NCBI GenBank assembly: GCA_046593355.1
Contig: JBKJNY010000111.1
Coordinates: 5,478-69,477, forward strand
From: SXOA01 sp046593355
Lineage (GTDB): Bacteria > Planctomycetota > Planctomycetia > Pirellulales > Pirellulaceae
Direction of reading: 5' to 3'
Length of the DNA: 64,000 nt
Shown here: piece after piece, positions 26,197 to 34,433 of the stretch
How the letters are laid out: each line of letters opens with the position of its first letter
How positions within the stretch are numbered: position 1 is the stretch's first letter
Made by a program: the position numbers and the translations under genes
The notes under the pieces: model-generated
Told to the model about the DNA's origin: nothing
What the model saw: only the letters and a program-made list of their open reading frames with translations
Databases searched by the model: none

Positions 26197-27162
26197 TCAG
26201 TAATCTCCAATCGGCTGCCCATCATTTGCTTCCAAAAGCAGTTTGAGACTCGTCGGTTTTAGGTCGCTGCTCAGAAAGTGAACGGAGCCATCGGCGAATA
26301 TGACCTGAGCACCCGATGCCTCGTGTCGCCAGGTCTTTCCGTGGAGACTGGAAATGCCGCCACCCCCCTGGGGATTGATTTGCATGGCGAGCTTGCTGTA
26401 ATCCAAATCCCGCGGTTCGGAACCCTGAATCCCGGTACCGGCCACTTCGACCACCATGATTGTGCTGGACAAACCGTCTGTGATGTTGCGAAAGCTGAAC
26501 GACTTTTCCCCAGGCCAGGCCGTTCCCGGTCCCACGACCGCCAGATAGTTTACGGTGGTTCCGCCTTGATGGCCCTCTTCGGGACATTGATAAACGGCAG
26601 TGATCGCTGGCGCGAGTAGGATATTGTTCGGGCCGTCCCAGGGCTCGCGAAAGTCATACTTCTTGTAGAGTTCCTGCTGTTCCAGGTAAGGCAACAGCAG
26701 CACCCGCCAACTGTGCATCGGCTTGCCGTTCTCGTCACAGAGATAAGCCGGGGGCAAGGATTGGTAGTCGTCGTGATAGGTGTGGAGGGCGATGCCGATA
26801 GCCTTGAGGTTGTAGCCGCATTGCATGCGGCGCGCGGCGGGTCGCGGCGTAGATATGCTTGGCAACAACATCCAAATCAAACCCAGAGTCGCCAGTCCCA
26901 CAAGGAGCGACCATCCTCGGCTCTTTGTCCAGCGATAGGTTAGAAAGTATCCTGGCGCTCCAAGGAGGCAAAGAAACGCGGACCAGAGGCCCATTCCGAA
27001 AACCCCTGCCCCCAAAGTTTCGAGTATCGGCAGCGGGATCAGTCGCAACACACCAGCCGCAACGGCACAGAGCGTGACCAGCAACATGAGTTGCCAGAGT
27101 CGGAATTGGAGCGGAGTACGCGCCTTGGGAGGCGTGTCGGAGTCGGGCGGGCCGGTGGTCAT
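26197..27162 (-). CDS. DUF1559 family protein with N-terminal membrane helices
   Basis: A 321-residue protein. The first ~110 residues contain about three hydrophobic helices (LWQLMLLVTLCAVAAGVLRL, MGLWSAFLCLLGAPGYFLTY, WSLLVGLATLGLIWMLLP). This differs from most DUF1559 proteins, which have a single prepilin-like helix. The DUF1559 core follows: CGYNLKAIGIALHTYHDDYQ, SWRVLLLPYLEQQELYKKYD and, at the C-terminus, the HEASGAQVIFADGSVHFLSS box. The family is greatly expanded in Planctomycetes and generally regarded as pseudopilin-related, with no proven role. Its ATG overlaps the stop of the upstream small gene as ATGA, so translation is likely coupled. Confidence 0.88.
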   Translation of the reverse strand: MTTGPPDSDTPPKARTPLQFRLWQLMLLVTLCAVAAGVLRLIPLPILETLGAGVFGMGLWSAFLCLLGAPGYFLTYRWTKSRGWSLLVGLATLGLIWMLLPSISTPRPAARRMQCGYNLKAIGIALHTYHDDYQSLPPAYLCDENGKPMHSWRVLLLPYLEQQELYKKYDFREPWDGPNNILLAPAITAVYQCPEEGHQGGTTVNYLAVVGPGTAWPGEKSFSFRNITDGLSSTIMVVEVAGTGIQGSEPRDLDYSKLAMQINPQGGGGISSLHGKTWRHEASGAQVIFADGSVHFLSSDLKPTSLKLLLEANDGQPIGDY

Positions 27163-27308
27163 GACGCCTTGCGACGCTTCGTCGGTTTGCCCTTGGGCGT
27201 CCCTTTCTTGCGGGCGAACTTGGCGAGCGCCTTTTTGGAAGTCACGGCTTTGTCCTTAAACTCCTGGGTCAAAGTGAACGACGACGTTTCAATTTTAGTA
27301 AATGCCAT
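27159..27308 (-). CDS. Small very basic protein, 49 residues
   Basis: A short gene opening MAFTKIETSSFTLTQEFKDK and ending in a Lys/Arg-rich tail (KKGTPKGKPTKRRKAS). It lies three bases after the DUF6941-like gene, and its stop overlaps the DUF1559 start by four bases, which supports real translation in a four-gene operon. The basic tail could bind nucleic acid or a membrane surface; this is inference. I know of no family. Confidence 0.65.
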   Translation of the reverse strand: MAFTKIETSSFTLTQEFKDKAVTSKKALAKFARKKGTPKGKPTKRRKAS

Positions 27309-27311
27309 AAC

Positions 27312-27710
27312 TCACCTCACTCTCAAGGGATATGTTGCAAACGGTTCATCGTTCCAAAAGAACTCGACCGAATAAACACCTGGTCGCGGAAATCGGCAGT
27401 CAAGGATCCGAAACGATGCAACGGTCAGCGCCAGTGGATCAGTGCTAAAGGCTATCGTGTGTGGCTGACTGCCGAAAATGGGCAATCCGGACTCCTCTTC
27501 TAAGCATATCATCTGTGCGGTGCCCGTGCCCCTACCGCCAGCCAGTCCGACGACGCAACAAAGCTTTGGGAACAGAATCGGGAATGGGGGCTCGTCGACC
27601 GAACGAATGGAGTCTAGCAAATGCAAGACGCTGATCCCATTGGAGTCGTCTTGTTCGTAGAAAAAGTCTTTCGCCAGCAAGAAATAGCGAACAATTGGTT
27701 GAATATTCAT
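27312..27710 (-). CDS. DUF6941-like protein, 132 residues
   Basis: The sequence has the pattern I associate with DUF6941: an N-terminal VRYFLLAKDFFYEQDDSNGI, then LHLLDSIRSVDEPPFPILFP, and a C-terminal beta segment FPRPGVYSVEFFWNDEPFAT ending in PLRV. Members are small cytoplasmic proteins of unknown function, predicted to be mostly beta-sheet. It begins six bases after the DinB-like gene and ends three bases before the small basic gene, so it is the second gene of the operon 28214-26197. The family assignment is from memory. Confidence 0.7.
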   Translation of the reverse strand: MNIQPIVRYFLLAKDFFYEQDDSNGISVLHLLDSIRSVDEPPFPILFPKLCCVVGLAGGRGTGTAQMICLEEESGLPIFGSQPHTIAFSTDPLALTVASFRILDCRFPRPGVYSVEFFWNDEPFATYPLRVR

Positions 27711-27716
27711 AATGTT

Positions 27717-28214
27717 TTATCTCACCGGCTGTTTCCCCAACAGCCGGCGGAGCAGGCCGAGTTGCCCGCAATGGAGCATCTCGTGGTGGGAGCAAAAGAG
27801 CAGCGAGCCGAGCTTGGTGGCGTACGCGGCGTAAGGCATGTCCACCGGCTCCGCGAGCGATTCCGCCGTGAAGCTCGGAGCTTCCAGCAGCACCTGGGCG
27901 TGAACATGGTCGAACACTCCGCGGATTTCAGCCGGCGAAGGATTTTTAGCCGGGTCCGGCTCGGGAATGCTGCCGCGGCTGAAGAACTTGCGGAAGGAGC
28001 CGGTCATCAGCGTGAGGTCGATTTCGCTCCGCCCCCGCAGGCGGTACAAACACAGGCCGTACTCCGCCATCGCCAAGTGCCCGATCTGCCACGCCGCGTG
28101 CGTGGGACAGCCCGGTGGCATCACGAACCACTCGTCCGAGGCGATGTCCGTCAGCAGCGACAGCGTGTAGGAGCGGGCGAATTCGAGTTGCTTGATGGCG
28201 AGTTCGAGGGACAT
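27717..28214 (-). CDS. DinB-like four-helix metal-binding protein
   Basis: A 165-residue DinB/YfiT superfamily protein, a cytoplasmic four-helix bundle that usually holds one divalent metal through three histidines. Candidates are His in HAAWQIGHLAMAEY (around residue 46) and the pair in FCSHHEMLHCGQLGLLRRLL (around 140-147). The LGxLRRLLG ending is typical. Bacterial members include thiol-dependent transferases, but most, as here, have no known substrate. It is the first gene of the four-gene operon; the haem protein gene ends 20 bases after its promoter region, on the same strand upstream. Confidence 0.85.
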   Translation of the reverse strand: MSLELAIKQLEFARSYTLSLLTDIASDEWFVMPPGCPTHAAWQIGHLAMAEYGLCLYRLRGRSEIDLTLMTGSFRKFFSRGSIPEPDPAKNPSPAEIRGVFDHVHAQVLLEAPSFTAESLAEPVDMPYAAYATKLGSLLFCSHHEMLHCGQLGLLRRLLGKQPVR

Positions 28215-28234
28215 GAGGAAATCTCCAAGGGAAC

Positions 28235-31200
28235 CTACTTCCCAAACGCCTTGTCTTCCGCCTTCCCCGCGCTCCGCATGTAAGCGACGAGATCCAGGAT
28301 TTCTTCCTTCGTCAGCGTGTTGATCAGTCCCTGCGGCATTTCCGAGACCTTGGAAAGCTGCCGGTCCTGGATGTTCTCCTTCTCGATGACGATCGGCTCT
28401 TTGGCGAAGGGATCGGGCCGCAGCTTGATCTGTTTGGCATTCTCCTCCAGGATGCGTCCGTTAAAGACCTCGCCGTCCTTGGTGAGAATGGACGTGTTCA
28501 GGTATTGGTCTGAAATGGCCTTCGAGGGGACGATCAGCGATTCCAGGATGTACGTGGGGTTGAAACGGTTGCCGACGCCAGTGATGTCGGGGCCGGTGTC
28601 GCCGCCGTCGCCGGCAAAGCGGTGGCATTTGTAACACTGGGCCGCCTGGTAAGCGATTTTCCCCTTCTCAAAGGAGCGGCCTTTCTCGACCGCGTTCAGT
28701 TCCGGCAGCAGGTCTTCCATCTGCCAGTTGTGGACGAACTGCCGCGTCGTTTCCAGCTTCACGACCTCGACTCTCTGTTTCCCTTCGATCACGTCTTTGA
28801 GAGCCACACGGTCGGCGTCGCTCAATCTGGCAGCGGCGTCATCGCGGATCTTGTCGAGGAACTTGCGAAAGCTGTTGCCGCCGCGGTAGCTCTGCTGGGC
28901 CATCGGAATCCAGCTAAAGAACGCCCGCCGCTGCTCATTGTTCATCAGGTGGCTGACGTTGCGAAGCACGAGGACGTAATGCAACTGGTCCTCCTGCGTC
29001 TGCGAAGTCGCGAGCAGCTTCATCCCCGGCGCGACAACCGCGGGTGCTTCCAAATACGCCAGCAAAGCCGCCAACTCGTGATTGACATTCTCGCTCTGGT
29101 TCGGAAAGAGGGGCGCGATGCGCCCAGCAAGCGCCGAAGCCAGCTTAGGGTCCGGCTTGGCGGGACGGATCGTCGCCAGGTTCTGCTCCGGCGAAAGTCC
29201 GCCGGGATCCTTCTGCAAATCATGCAGCCGAATGAAGGCCAGTCCGCACGCGCGGATGGCACCGAGAAACTGATCTTCCGTCATCTTTTCCCACGGCAAC
29301 AGCGAGAGACGGGTGACAATCTTCTCCAGCAGCGCCTTGTCGCCGCGTTTGCCGGTGCGGGCCAAAGCGACCATCGCGTGGATGGCGGCCGTCGTGCGAG
29401 TTTCGCTGAGGGCCTTGTCCTGCCACAGTTTGGGATCCTGATGCTCAATGGCAATGCGGGCGGCATAGCGGATCGCCCGGTCGTTGGAATTGAGATGCGG
29501 CCAGGCAACTTCAATGGCCTTGGCATCCTGCTTCATGTGCCAGGCTTCAATGCTGTGCCGCAGCTCGCGGGCCTTCGCGGCGATCTCGTCCTTGACGATT
29601 TCCGCCGGGGCGGTGCTCTCGCTGCCGGTATACGTCACCCGGTACAAGCCCGACTGCGTCCGCCGCCCGCCGATAGCAAAGTAAATCGCCCCGTCCGTGT
29701 GTACCACAATGTCCGTCACCGGCAACGGCTTACCTTCGATGAAGGTCTCAAAGTTGCTGGTGTACGTGGAGCCGGTCGGTGTCATGTGGACGGCGTAAAT
29801 CTTGCCGTAGGTCCAGTCGTTGATGAAGAACGCCCGCTGGTACTTCGCCGGGAATTTTGCCCCGGTGCCGAAGGTGACGCCGGTGGGCGAGCCAAGGCCG
29901 ATGTTGGCGACGGCCCCCAGGCTGTCGGGCGAATACTCCATCCACTTGCCGGTCCCGTTCCGCCAGCCGTACTCGCCGCCGCTGACGATGTGGTTGACGC
30001 GGGTGGGGCGATACCACGGGGTGCCGGTGTCCCATTCCATGTCGCTGTCGAAGTTGAACAGCTCGCCGTCGGTGTTGAAATCGATGTCATAACTGTTCCG
30101 CAGGCCGCCGCAAATCAGCTCCCAGTTTTTCCCGTCCAGGTCGCAGCGAGCGACCCAGCCGGCTGGGGAGAAAATGTGTGGGTCGTGCCCGCCGCCGTCC
30201 GGGTTGCGGAGCAGCAGTTGGTCCTCGGCCCAGTTGCGATGGGGTGAATTAGAGGCGTATCCTTCCGGCGGCTTGGTGAAATTCCCCGCCACCAGATAGA
30301 GCTTGCCGTCGGGGCCGAGGCGGACCGCGTGCGGGCCGTGCTCGCCGCCGCCGTCGATGGACTTGAGCAGCTCGACCTTGTCGTACTGGTCGTCCCCGTT
30401 CGTGTCGGTCACGCGGTACAGGCCCCGCTTGTACTTCTGCCCTTCGTTGTTGACGACATAGAGCGCGGCCCCCACGTGCAACATCCCATGAGCCTCGCCG
30501 ATTTCCACTTCCAGCTTCTCCACCTTCGTCGATTCCCGGTCCTTCCCCGGCGTCACCCGGTACAGGCCGCCGTACTGGTCGCTCACAATCAGCCGCCCCT
30601 TGGGGTCCGGCGTCATGCTCACCCAGCTCCCTTGCTCGTCCTTGGGAACCGAATACAGCAACTCCACCTTGAAGCCGGGAATCGCCTTGATGTTCTCTTC
30701 CGTCGTGGCCGCCGCTCCAGCCGGCTTATTGGGGTCGAGCGAGACAGCCGCCCAGGGAGCAATGCCGATCTTCCCGATGACATGGGGCTTCTTCCAGGCG
30801 GAGTCATCGAACTTGACGGCCTGCCACCCCTTTTCCGCTTCCTTCGCCGTCAGCCAGGAGGCATCCGTCACAATCTGCTCCTTCGAGCCGTCGGCATTCT
30901 CAAGCAGAATGAGCCCGACAAATCCGGCCGGTCCCCCTTCGTTCGCCGCCCGAATCGCAATGACGTTCTTTCCCTCCACCAGATGCTTGGCGATGTTCTC
31001 GCGAGCCGGAATCTCCCATTCCCGCTTCTGCGTCACCATTTGGCCATTCACAAACAGCGTAAAATCGTTGTCGCACGAGCCCAAAAACAGGGCCGCCTTC
31101 GGCTTCCCCTTGAGCTCAAAAGCCTTGCGAAAAAAGACCGTCTCATTGGCCTTCGCATCCTGGGTCGCCCAGAGCCACTGGGGATCGGCGGCGAAGGAAG

Positions 31201-31261
31201 GCAGGGCAACTCCCAGCGTGAGGAGCAGGGCAATCGAAAAGTGGAAAGGGGAAAACCGCAT
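28235..31261 (-). CDS. Secreted PVC-type haem-binding protein with beta-propeller (TIGR02604/TIGR02603 type)
   Basis: A 1008-residue exported protein with a signal peptide (FSIALLLTLGVALPSFAADP). Residues about 30-170 form a beta-sandwich (ETVFFRKAFELKGKPKAALF). Next comes a PVC dehydrogenase-like propeller domain (LRNSYDIDFNTDGELFNFDS, GGEYGWRNGTGKW, FINDWTYGKIYAV), then HEAT-like helices. The C-terminal c-type haem site CYKCH lies at about 876-880 in a TIGR02603-type domain, ending EEILDLVAYMRSAG. Such proteins are typical of Planctomycetes and Verrucomicrobia and are thought to oxidise sugars or polyols in the periplasm, passing electrons to haem; the substrate is unknown. The single CxxCH binds one haem. 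Confidence 0.92.
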   Translation of the reverse strand: MRFSPFHFSIALLLTLGVALPSFAADPQWLWATQDAKANETVFFRKAFELKGKPKAALFLGSCDNDFTLFVNGQMVTQKREWEIPARENIAKHLVEGKNVIAIRAANEGGPAGFVGLILLENADGSKEQIVTDASWLTAKEAEKGWQAVKFDDSAWKKPHVIGKIGIAPWAAVSLDPNKPAGAAATTEENIKAIPGFKVELLYSVPKDEQGSWVSMTPDPKGRLIVSDQYGGLYRVTPGKDRESTKVEKLEVEIGEAHGMLHVGAALYVVNNEGQKYKRGLYRVTDTNGDDQYDKVELLKSIDGGGEHGPHAVRLGPDGKLYLVAGNFTKPPEGYASNSPHRNWAEDQLLLRNPDGGGHDPHIFSPAGWVARCDLDGKNWELICGGLRNSYDIDFNTDGELFNFDSDMEWDTGTPWYRPTRVNHIVSGGEYGWRNGTGKWMEYSPDSLGAVANIGLGSPTGVTFGTGAKFPAKYQRAFFINDWTYGKIYAVHMTPTGSTYTSNFETFIEGKPLPVTDIVVHTDGAIYFAIGGRRTQSGLYRVTYTGSESTAPAEIVKDEIAAKARELRHSIEAWHMKQDAKAIEVAWPHLNSNDRAIRYAARIAIEHQDPKLWQDKALSETRTTAAIHAMVALARTGKRGDKALLEKIVTRLSLLPWEKMTEDQFLGAIRACGLAFIRLHDLQKDPGGLSPEQNLATIRPAKPDPKLASALAGRIAPLFPNQSENVNHELAALLAYLEAPAVVAPGMKLLATSQTQEDQLHYVLVLRNVSHLMNNEQRRAFFSWIPMAQQSYRGGNSFRKFLDKIRDDAAARLSDADRVALKDVIEGKQRVEVVKLETTRQFVHNWQMEDLLPELNAVEKGRSFEKGKIAYQAAQCYKCHRFAGDGGDTGPDITGVGNRFNPTYILESLIVPSKAISDQYLNTSILTKDGEVFNGRILEENAKQIKLRPDPFAKEPIVIEKENIQDRQLSKVSEMPQGLINTLTKEEILDLVAYMRSAGKAEDKAFGK

Positions 31262-31522
31262 TACAATCGCTCCGAATCGTGACTTTGTTCCGGTAAAATG
31301 CAGCCCGTCAGTATAGGCAAAAAATGGGGGCGGAACTATGTCCGAGAAGGGACCGTTGGAACTTGCTGGCTGCTAGAAACCCTCGCTAATTAACATCGCC
31401 CAATCGTCTTTCTTCGTGTCAAGGCAGCGAACCCGCATCGCCAAGTTGGTCTCCTGAGCGAACATGCAGCCCAATGTACGGCTTGGAGTCAACACGTATC
31501 GTCAGACAGCAGTGAGGCCAGA

Positions 31523-32686
31523 ATGATGCCCGAATACTGGTTCTTGAACAAGACAGCATACGAACCGCTACTACCATCGTTTGCACTCGCGGAAGACGAC
31601 TACCTCTCTGCGTTGCACGAGGTTACTTCGCTCTTCAAGTTTGACGGCTCGTTACAGTACTACCGTGAGAAATCGTCACGCACAGGGGGCATTGGCCATT
31701 TTGATCTGCTGCCCTACCCAAACCAGCGGCTGCCATATAATCCGGTGCCCATTCTTCTGAACGTCCGCGGATCGGGGACTCTCAGCCAACTTCTGTATCT
31801 TGGCTTGGCCTTGCGTGACTTTAAGAACGCAATGGGCCGGACGAAGGCATTTAGCGATCTGATTTCGGATGACGAAACACGATACCGGGGCGCATTGTTC
31901 GAGATTGAAGTAGGTTCGGAACTGGTACGCGGTGGATTGAAGCCAACTTATCGAACAACGTCACCGGACTTCATTACAAAGTATCCACTGTTAGGTATCG
32001 AAGCCACGATGCGGGAAGTGCCAGTTCCGCGAGCAGTGGCGGAGGGATTGACCGCATCGCTGGCATTTCTCACGTTCAAGCATCTATCAGTTGAAATCCT
32101 CGCAAAAGGAAGAGAGACTATCGACGACTTGGTGGAACTAATTACCAAAGACGTTAACGAATTGCTCACTGCAGGAGCTCGCGTTCTAATTCGTAAGGAC
32201 TATCGCATCTTGCACGACGTCGCCAGGTCCGGCGATCGTACCGTGGCCATTTCTTGGGGCGACTTTCGGTACGAGGAAACACTTTCGCATTTGATCCATA
32301 CCGTCCTCAAGAAGAAAGAAGACAAGATTCGCAAAGGGCTTATAGGAAAACAAAAAGCAAAATGCGTCGTTGCTCTTGATGCGCGTTCCCTGCTGGAATT
32401 GCCCCTTCAGCCAGAATCTGAGTATGAACGACAGATGGCTGAGCGCCACCAGAAGTATTTCGACCGGTTGCGAGTATTCCAACAAGATGTAATCGGCGCA
32501 TGCCAAACATTCGCCGCACAATCGCCTATTGTTAGTGGGGTGCTGCTCTGGCGCAGGCGGAGACTAAGAACTCCTGACTTCGAGGTCCATCGGCGATACT
32601 CCATCTCGCTAGTGACTCCGGAACGGTGCACTGAACTAGAAAATGGCGAACTATCGGCTCAGCTGGCGAGAATAGCCACACTCTAG
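31523..32686 (+). CDS. Orphan protein with nuclease-like motif, AT-richer than its surroundings
   Basis: A 387-residue protein I do not recognise. Residues about 121-165 (FEIEVGSELVRGG, then SPDFITKYPLLGIEATMRE) have the spacing of a PD-(D/E)xK core: a helix glutamate, then PDF, then a hydrophobic strand ending IEA. The expected lysine two residues after the second acid is Thr, so it may be inactive or use a shifted lysine. There is no signal peptide or membrane helix. The codons carry visibly more A/T than neighbouring genes, and the gene is flanked downstream by dense repeats, both compatible with recent acquisition. No methylase or helicase partner adjoins it. Confidence 0.6.
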   Translation: MMPEYWFLNKTAYEPLLPSFALAEDDYLSALHEVTSLFKFDGSLQYYREKSSRTGGIGHFDLLPYPNQRLPYNPVPILLNVRGSGTLSQLLYLGLALRDFKNAMGRTKAFSDLISDDETRYRGALFEIEVGSELVRGGLKPTYRTTSPDFITKYPLLGIEATMREVPVPRAVAEGLTASLAFLTFKHLSVEILAKGRETIDDLVELITKDVNELLTAGARVLIRKDYRILHDVARSGDRTVAISWGDFRYEETLSHLIHTVLKKKEDKIRKGLIGKQKAKCVVALDARSLLELPLQPESEYERQMAERHQKYFDRLRVFQQDVIGACQTFAAQSPIVSGVLLWRRRRLRTPDFEVHRRYSISLVTPERCTELENGELSAQLARIATL

Positions 32687-32722
32687 GACCCGGACTCATA
32701 CTGCCCGCCAGGGGCGCGGCCA

Positions 32723-32861
32723 CCACCGAGCTTGCCTCGGTGGAGCCGTGATTTCGCACTAGCTAGTGCGGCTGTTTAGAACCCGTCCCCACCGACCTCG
32801 CGTCGGTGGAACGAATGACTTCCCGGCGAATCACGCGCTCCACCGGGACGAGCCCGGCGGG
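32723..32861. repeat. Cluster of three CCACCG..CGGTGG hairpins
   Basis: CCACCGAGCTTGCCTCGGTG (32723-), CCACCGACCTCGCGTCGGTG (32789-) and CCACCGGGACGAGCCCGGCG (32840-). The outer bases are conserved while loops vary, as expected if the stem is what is maintained. Two further members are inside the direct repeat at 32885 and 33099. Confidence 0.8.
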
Positions 32862-32884
32862 GGTGAGGTGTTCGTGGTTGCCGG

Positions 32885-32934
32885 TCTGGTGCAAAAACAT
32901 CGCTCCACCGAGGCAAGCTCGGGTGGGGGCGGGA
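32885..32934. repeat. 50-base direct repeat, copy 1
   Basis: Starts TCTGGTGCAAAAACATCGCT and includes a CCACCGAGGCAAGCTCGGGT hairpin. An essentially identical copy is at 33099-33148, so the two flank the GACACCAG palindrome as direct repeats. Confidence 0.88.
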
Positions 32935-32950
32935 GTCGGGAGGCTGTTCC

Positions 32951-33100
32951 GACACCAGCCTGACGCGCAAGCGAAGGACATCTTCGCCAGCAGTGTTACG
33001 GTATTGTCTCGTCGGAACTGGATTTAGGAAGGGCGATTTCCCGGCAACCATCTTCGCCCATCCGCCGCGGTTTCCTTCGCTGGCGCGTCAGGCTGGTGTC
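32951..33100. repeat. Palindromic repeat, GACACCAG..CTGGTGTC family, copy 2
   Basis: Left arm GACACCAGCCTGACGCGCAA then GCGAAGGA; right arm TCCTTCGCTGGCGCGTCAGG then CTGGTGTC. The loop (about 90 bases) is longer than in the other two copies and differs from both. Confidence 0.9.
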
Positions 33101-33148
33101 TGGTGCAAAAACATCGCTCCACCGAGGCAAGCTCGGGTGGGGGCGGGA
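33099..33148. repeat. 50-base direct repeat, copy 2
   Basis: Second copy of the sequence at 32885-32934. It starts at the right-hand end of the GACACCAG palindrome. Confidence 0.88.
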
Positions 33149-33171
33149 GGGGGATAGACTGGGCGGCTGGT

Positions 33172-33669
33172 TTATTCTCTCGGCGTCGCCAGGAGCACGT
33201 CAATCCGCTCGACGTGTTGGCGCAGGTCTTCGACTTGGGCTACCAGACCGGCGTTCTGCTCTTCCAGATTCTCGACCTTCGATAACAGGTCCCCTACGGT
33301 CAACGGCTTGAGCTTCAGCCATTGTTCGTCCGGCGTGTTGGCGAATTCGACGCGGAACAGAGCGCCAGGGCACGCGCTCGTCGACACCTTCCCCTGGCCC
33401 CCGTAGGGAGACACGGAGTTGGGCCTGAGCTCATTGCACAGCGCAGCCAGGCGGGCCAAGACGGCACGGAACACGGGCTTTTGCAGCCGGGTCTCGACCT
33501 TTTCTTCCTGACCGCCTGCACTGACGCGGCAGACACCCAACCGCCAATCGAGCTGCAATCCCCGCTCCTGGCAAACGCTCAGCAGGTGATCGACCAGGTC
33601 AACGACGCTGCCTGCAGAGTGCTCAAGCACCTGTCTGAGGTCAGTCGTCAATTCTGGCGTGCTGTTCAT
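33172..33669 (-). CDS. Uncharacterised protein with C-terminal coiled coil
   Basis: A 165-residue protein I do not recognise. The start MNSTPELTTDLRQVLEHSAG is supported by an ATG, and the codon usage looks genuine. Residues 50-115 include KVETRLQKPVFRAVLARLAA and VEFANTPDEQWLKLKPLTVG. The last ~45 residues (LLSKVENLEEQNAGLVAQVE, then DLRQHVERIDVLL) form a heptad coiled coil, suggesting self-association. No signal peptide. It stands alone between two repeat-filled gaps. Confidence 0.6.
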   Translation of the reverse strand: MNSTPELTTDLRQVLEHSAGSVVDLVDHLLSVCQERGLQLDWRLGVCRVSAGGQEEKVETRLQKPVFRAVLARLAALCNELRPNSVSPYGGQGKVSTSACPGALFRVEFANTPDEQWLKLKPLTVGDLLSKVENLEEQNAGLVAQVEDLRQHVERIDVLLATPRE

Positions 33670-33680
33670 CGATCAGTAGA

Positions 33681-33800
33681 ATCTCACACCGAGGCACGGA
33701 GGCACAGAGGGGAGGACCAGCAGAATGATGGACGGCAAAATCATGCAGCCTCTTATCATTTTGCCATCCATGATTTTGCCTTCCCGCCTTCTCCGTGCCA
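33681..33800. repeat. Imperfect palindrome, GAGGCACGGAGGCACAGAGG wording
   Basis: CACACCGAGGCACGGAGGCA leads into complementary segments ATGGACGGCAAAATCATG and ATTTTGCCATCCATGATT. The wording resembles the elements at 22619 and 63663. Confidence 0.65.
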
Positions 33801-34016
33801 CTGGGTGAGACAGTCTTCGTCCCGCGAGGGGAAAATTGTTGGAATGGCTGAGGCAAAAACACCGCTCCAATGACGTGGCTGGGCGTCTCATTTTGAGAAT
33901 TTCAGGAAATCTGTGTCAGAAGGTATTGACTGTGCCAACCGGATGTGTACAATTGTTTGATGACAGCGGAGAGTGGAAAGGGGAGCCGCCTGAAGGGGGA
34001 CTCCAGCGCGGGCAGA

Positions 34017-34051
34017 CCCTCACCCCGGCCCTCTCCCAGGGGGAGAGGGAG
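34017..34051. repeat. CACCCCGGCCCTCTCCC repeat, copy 1
   Basis: ACCCTCACCCCGGCCCTCTC followed by CCAGGGGGAGAGGGAG, an intergenic element with a CTCTCCC/GGGAGAG hairpin. Other copies: 48850-48886 (intergenic) and 50639-50675 (inside galT). Confidence 0.88.
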
Positions 34052-34408
34052 TTGGAAGATCGGGCCAGCGAGAAACTGGCGGGTTCTTTGACAAGTGAAA
34101 AATCGGAGTGCATGCCTGGAGTCGGTGCGCGCGGGTCGCTCGGAGATGGGCACCAGCTATTTGGACTCACGTCAACGCATTTCTACCTAAGTCGGGCTCT
34201 GTGCGACATCGCCGAGCAATGCACGGGGGTGTTATCAAGAAACCCCTCTTACGCAGCCCAACGTGTATCAAGCGTATCACCTCAAAGCGTTATTGCGTAG
34301 GTACTTGTGGCGAGTATTTACTTGAGTCCTAGGCAATTTCAGTCGCCATGAAACCGGTATCAAAGGCCCCGCTGTCAGGGGGGTCCCGGGCCATGCGGCA
34401 AGGGGCAT

Positions 34409-34431
34409 GTCCGCTCACGGAGTGAGCGGAC
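34409..34431. repeat. Perfect hairpin at 3' end of ATP-grasp-like gene
   Basis: GTCCGCTCA-CGGAG-TGAGCGGAC, immediately before the stop codon of the convergent-strand gene at 34434. It resembles the element at 5993-6050 by sharing the CTCACGGAG/ACTACTAT wording. Confidence 0.8.
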
Positions 34432-34433
34432 TA

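Larger units (their letters stand above)
32687..33171. other. Repeat-dense intergenic region
   Basis: No credible gene. It contains five CCACCG-type hairpins, a 50-base direct repeat (32885-32934 and 33099-33148) and one copy of the GACACCAG palindrome (32951-33100). All short frames here translate repeat sequence. Confidence 0.7.
33670..34433. other. Repeat-rich intergenic region, about 760 bases
   Basis: No gene is called. A frame at 33836-34300 is open but consists partly of translated repeats and lacks homology I can recognise. Contents: an imperfect palindrome (33681-33800), a CCTGAAGGGGGACTCC half-element (about 33986-34011), a CACCCCGGCCCTCTCC element (34017-34051) and a perfect hairpin (34409-34431). 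Confidence 0.6.

Noticed and set aside
28622..30247. A 541-codon open frame on the plus strand, antisense to the haem protein gene
   Set aside because: It lies wholly opposite a well-supported gene and results from the GC-rich third positions of that gene; the translation has no recognisable motif. The same applies to long antisense frames at 4882-6072, 8573-9796, 10623-11978, 34407-35900 and 51561-53237.
32723..33148. Possible CRISPR array, because similar short units recur
   Set aside because: The units are hairpins with irregular spacing and variable sequence; there are no equal-length spacers and no cas genes.
33836..34300. A 154-codon frame in the repeat region after the coiled-coil gene
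   Set aside because: Its middle (LTPALSQGERE) is a translated CACCCCGGCCCTCTCC repeat and other parts lie in repeat-like DNA; no start signal or homology is evident.
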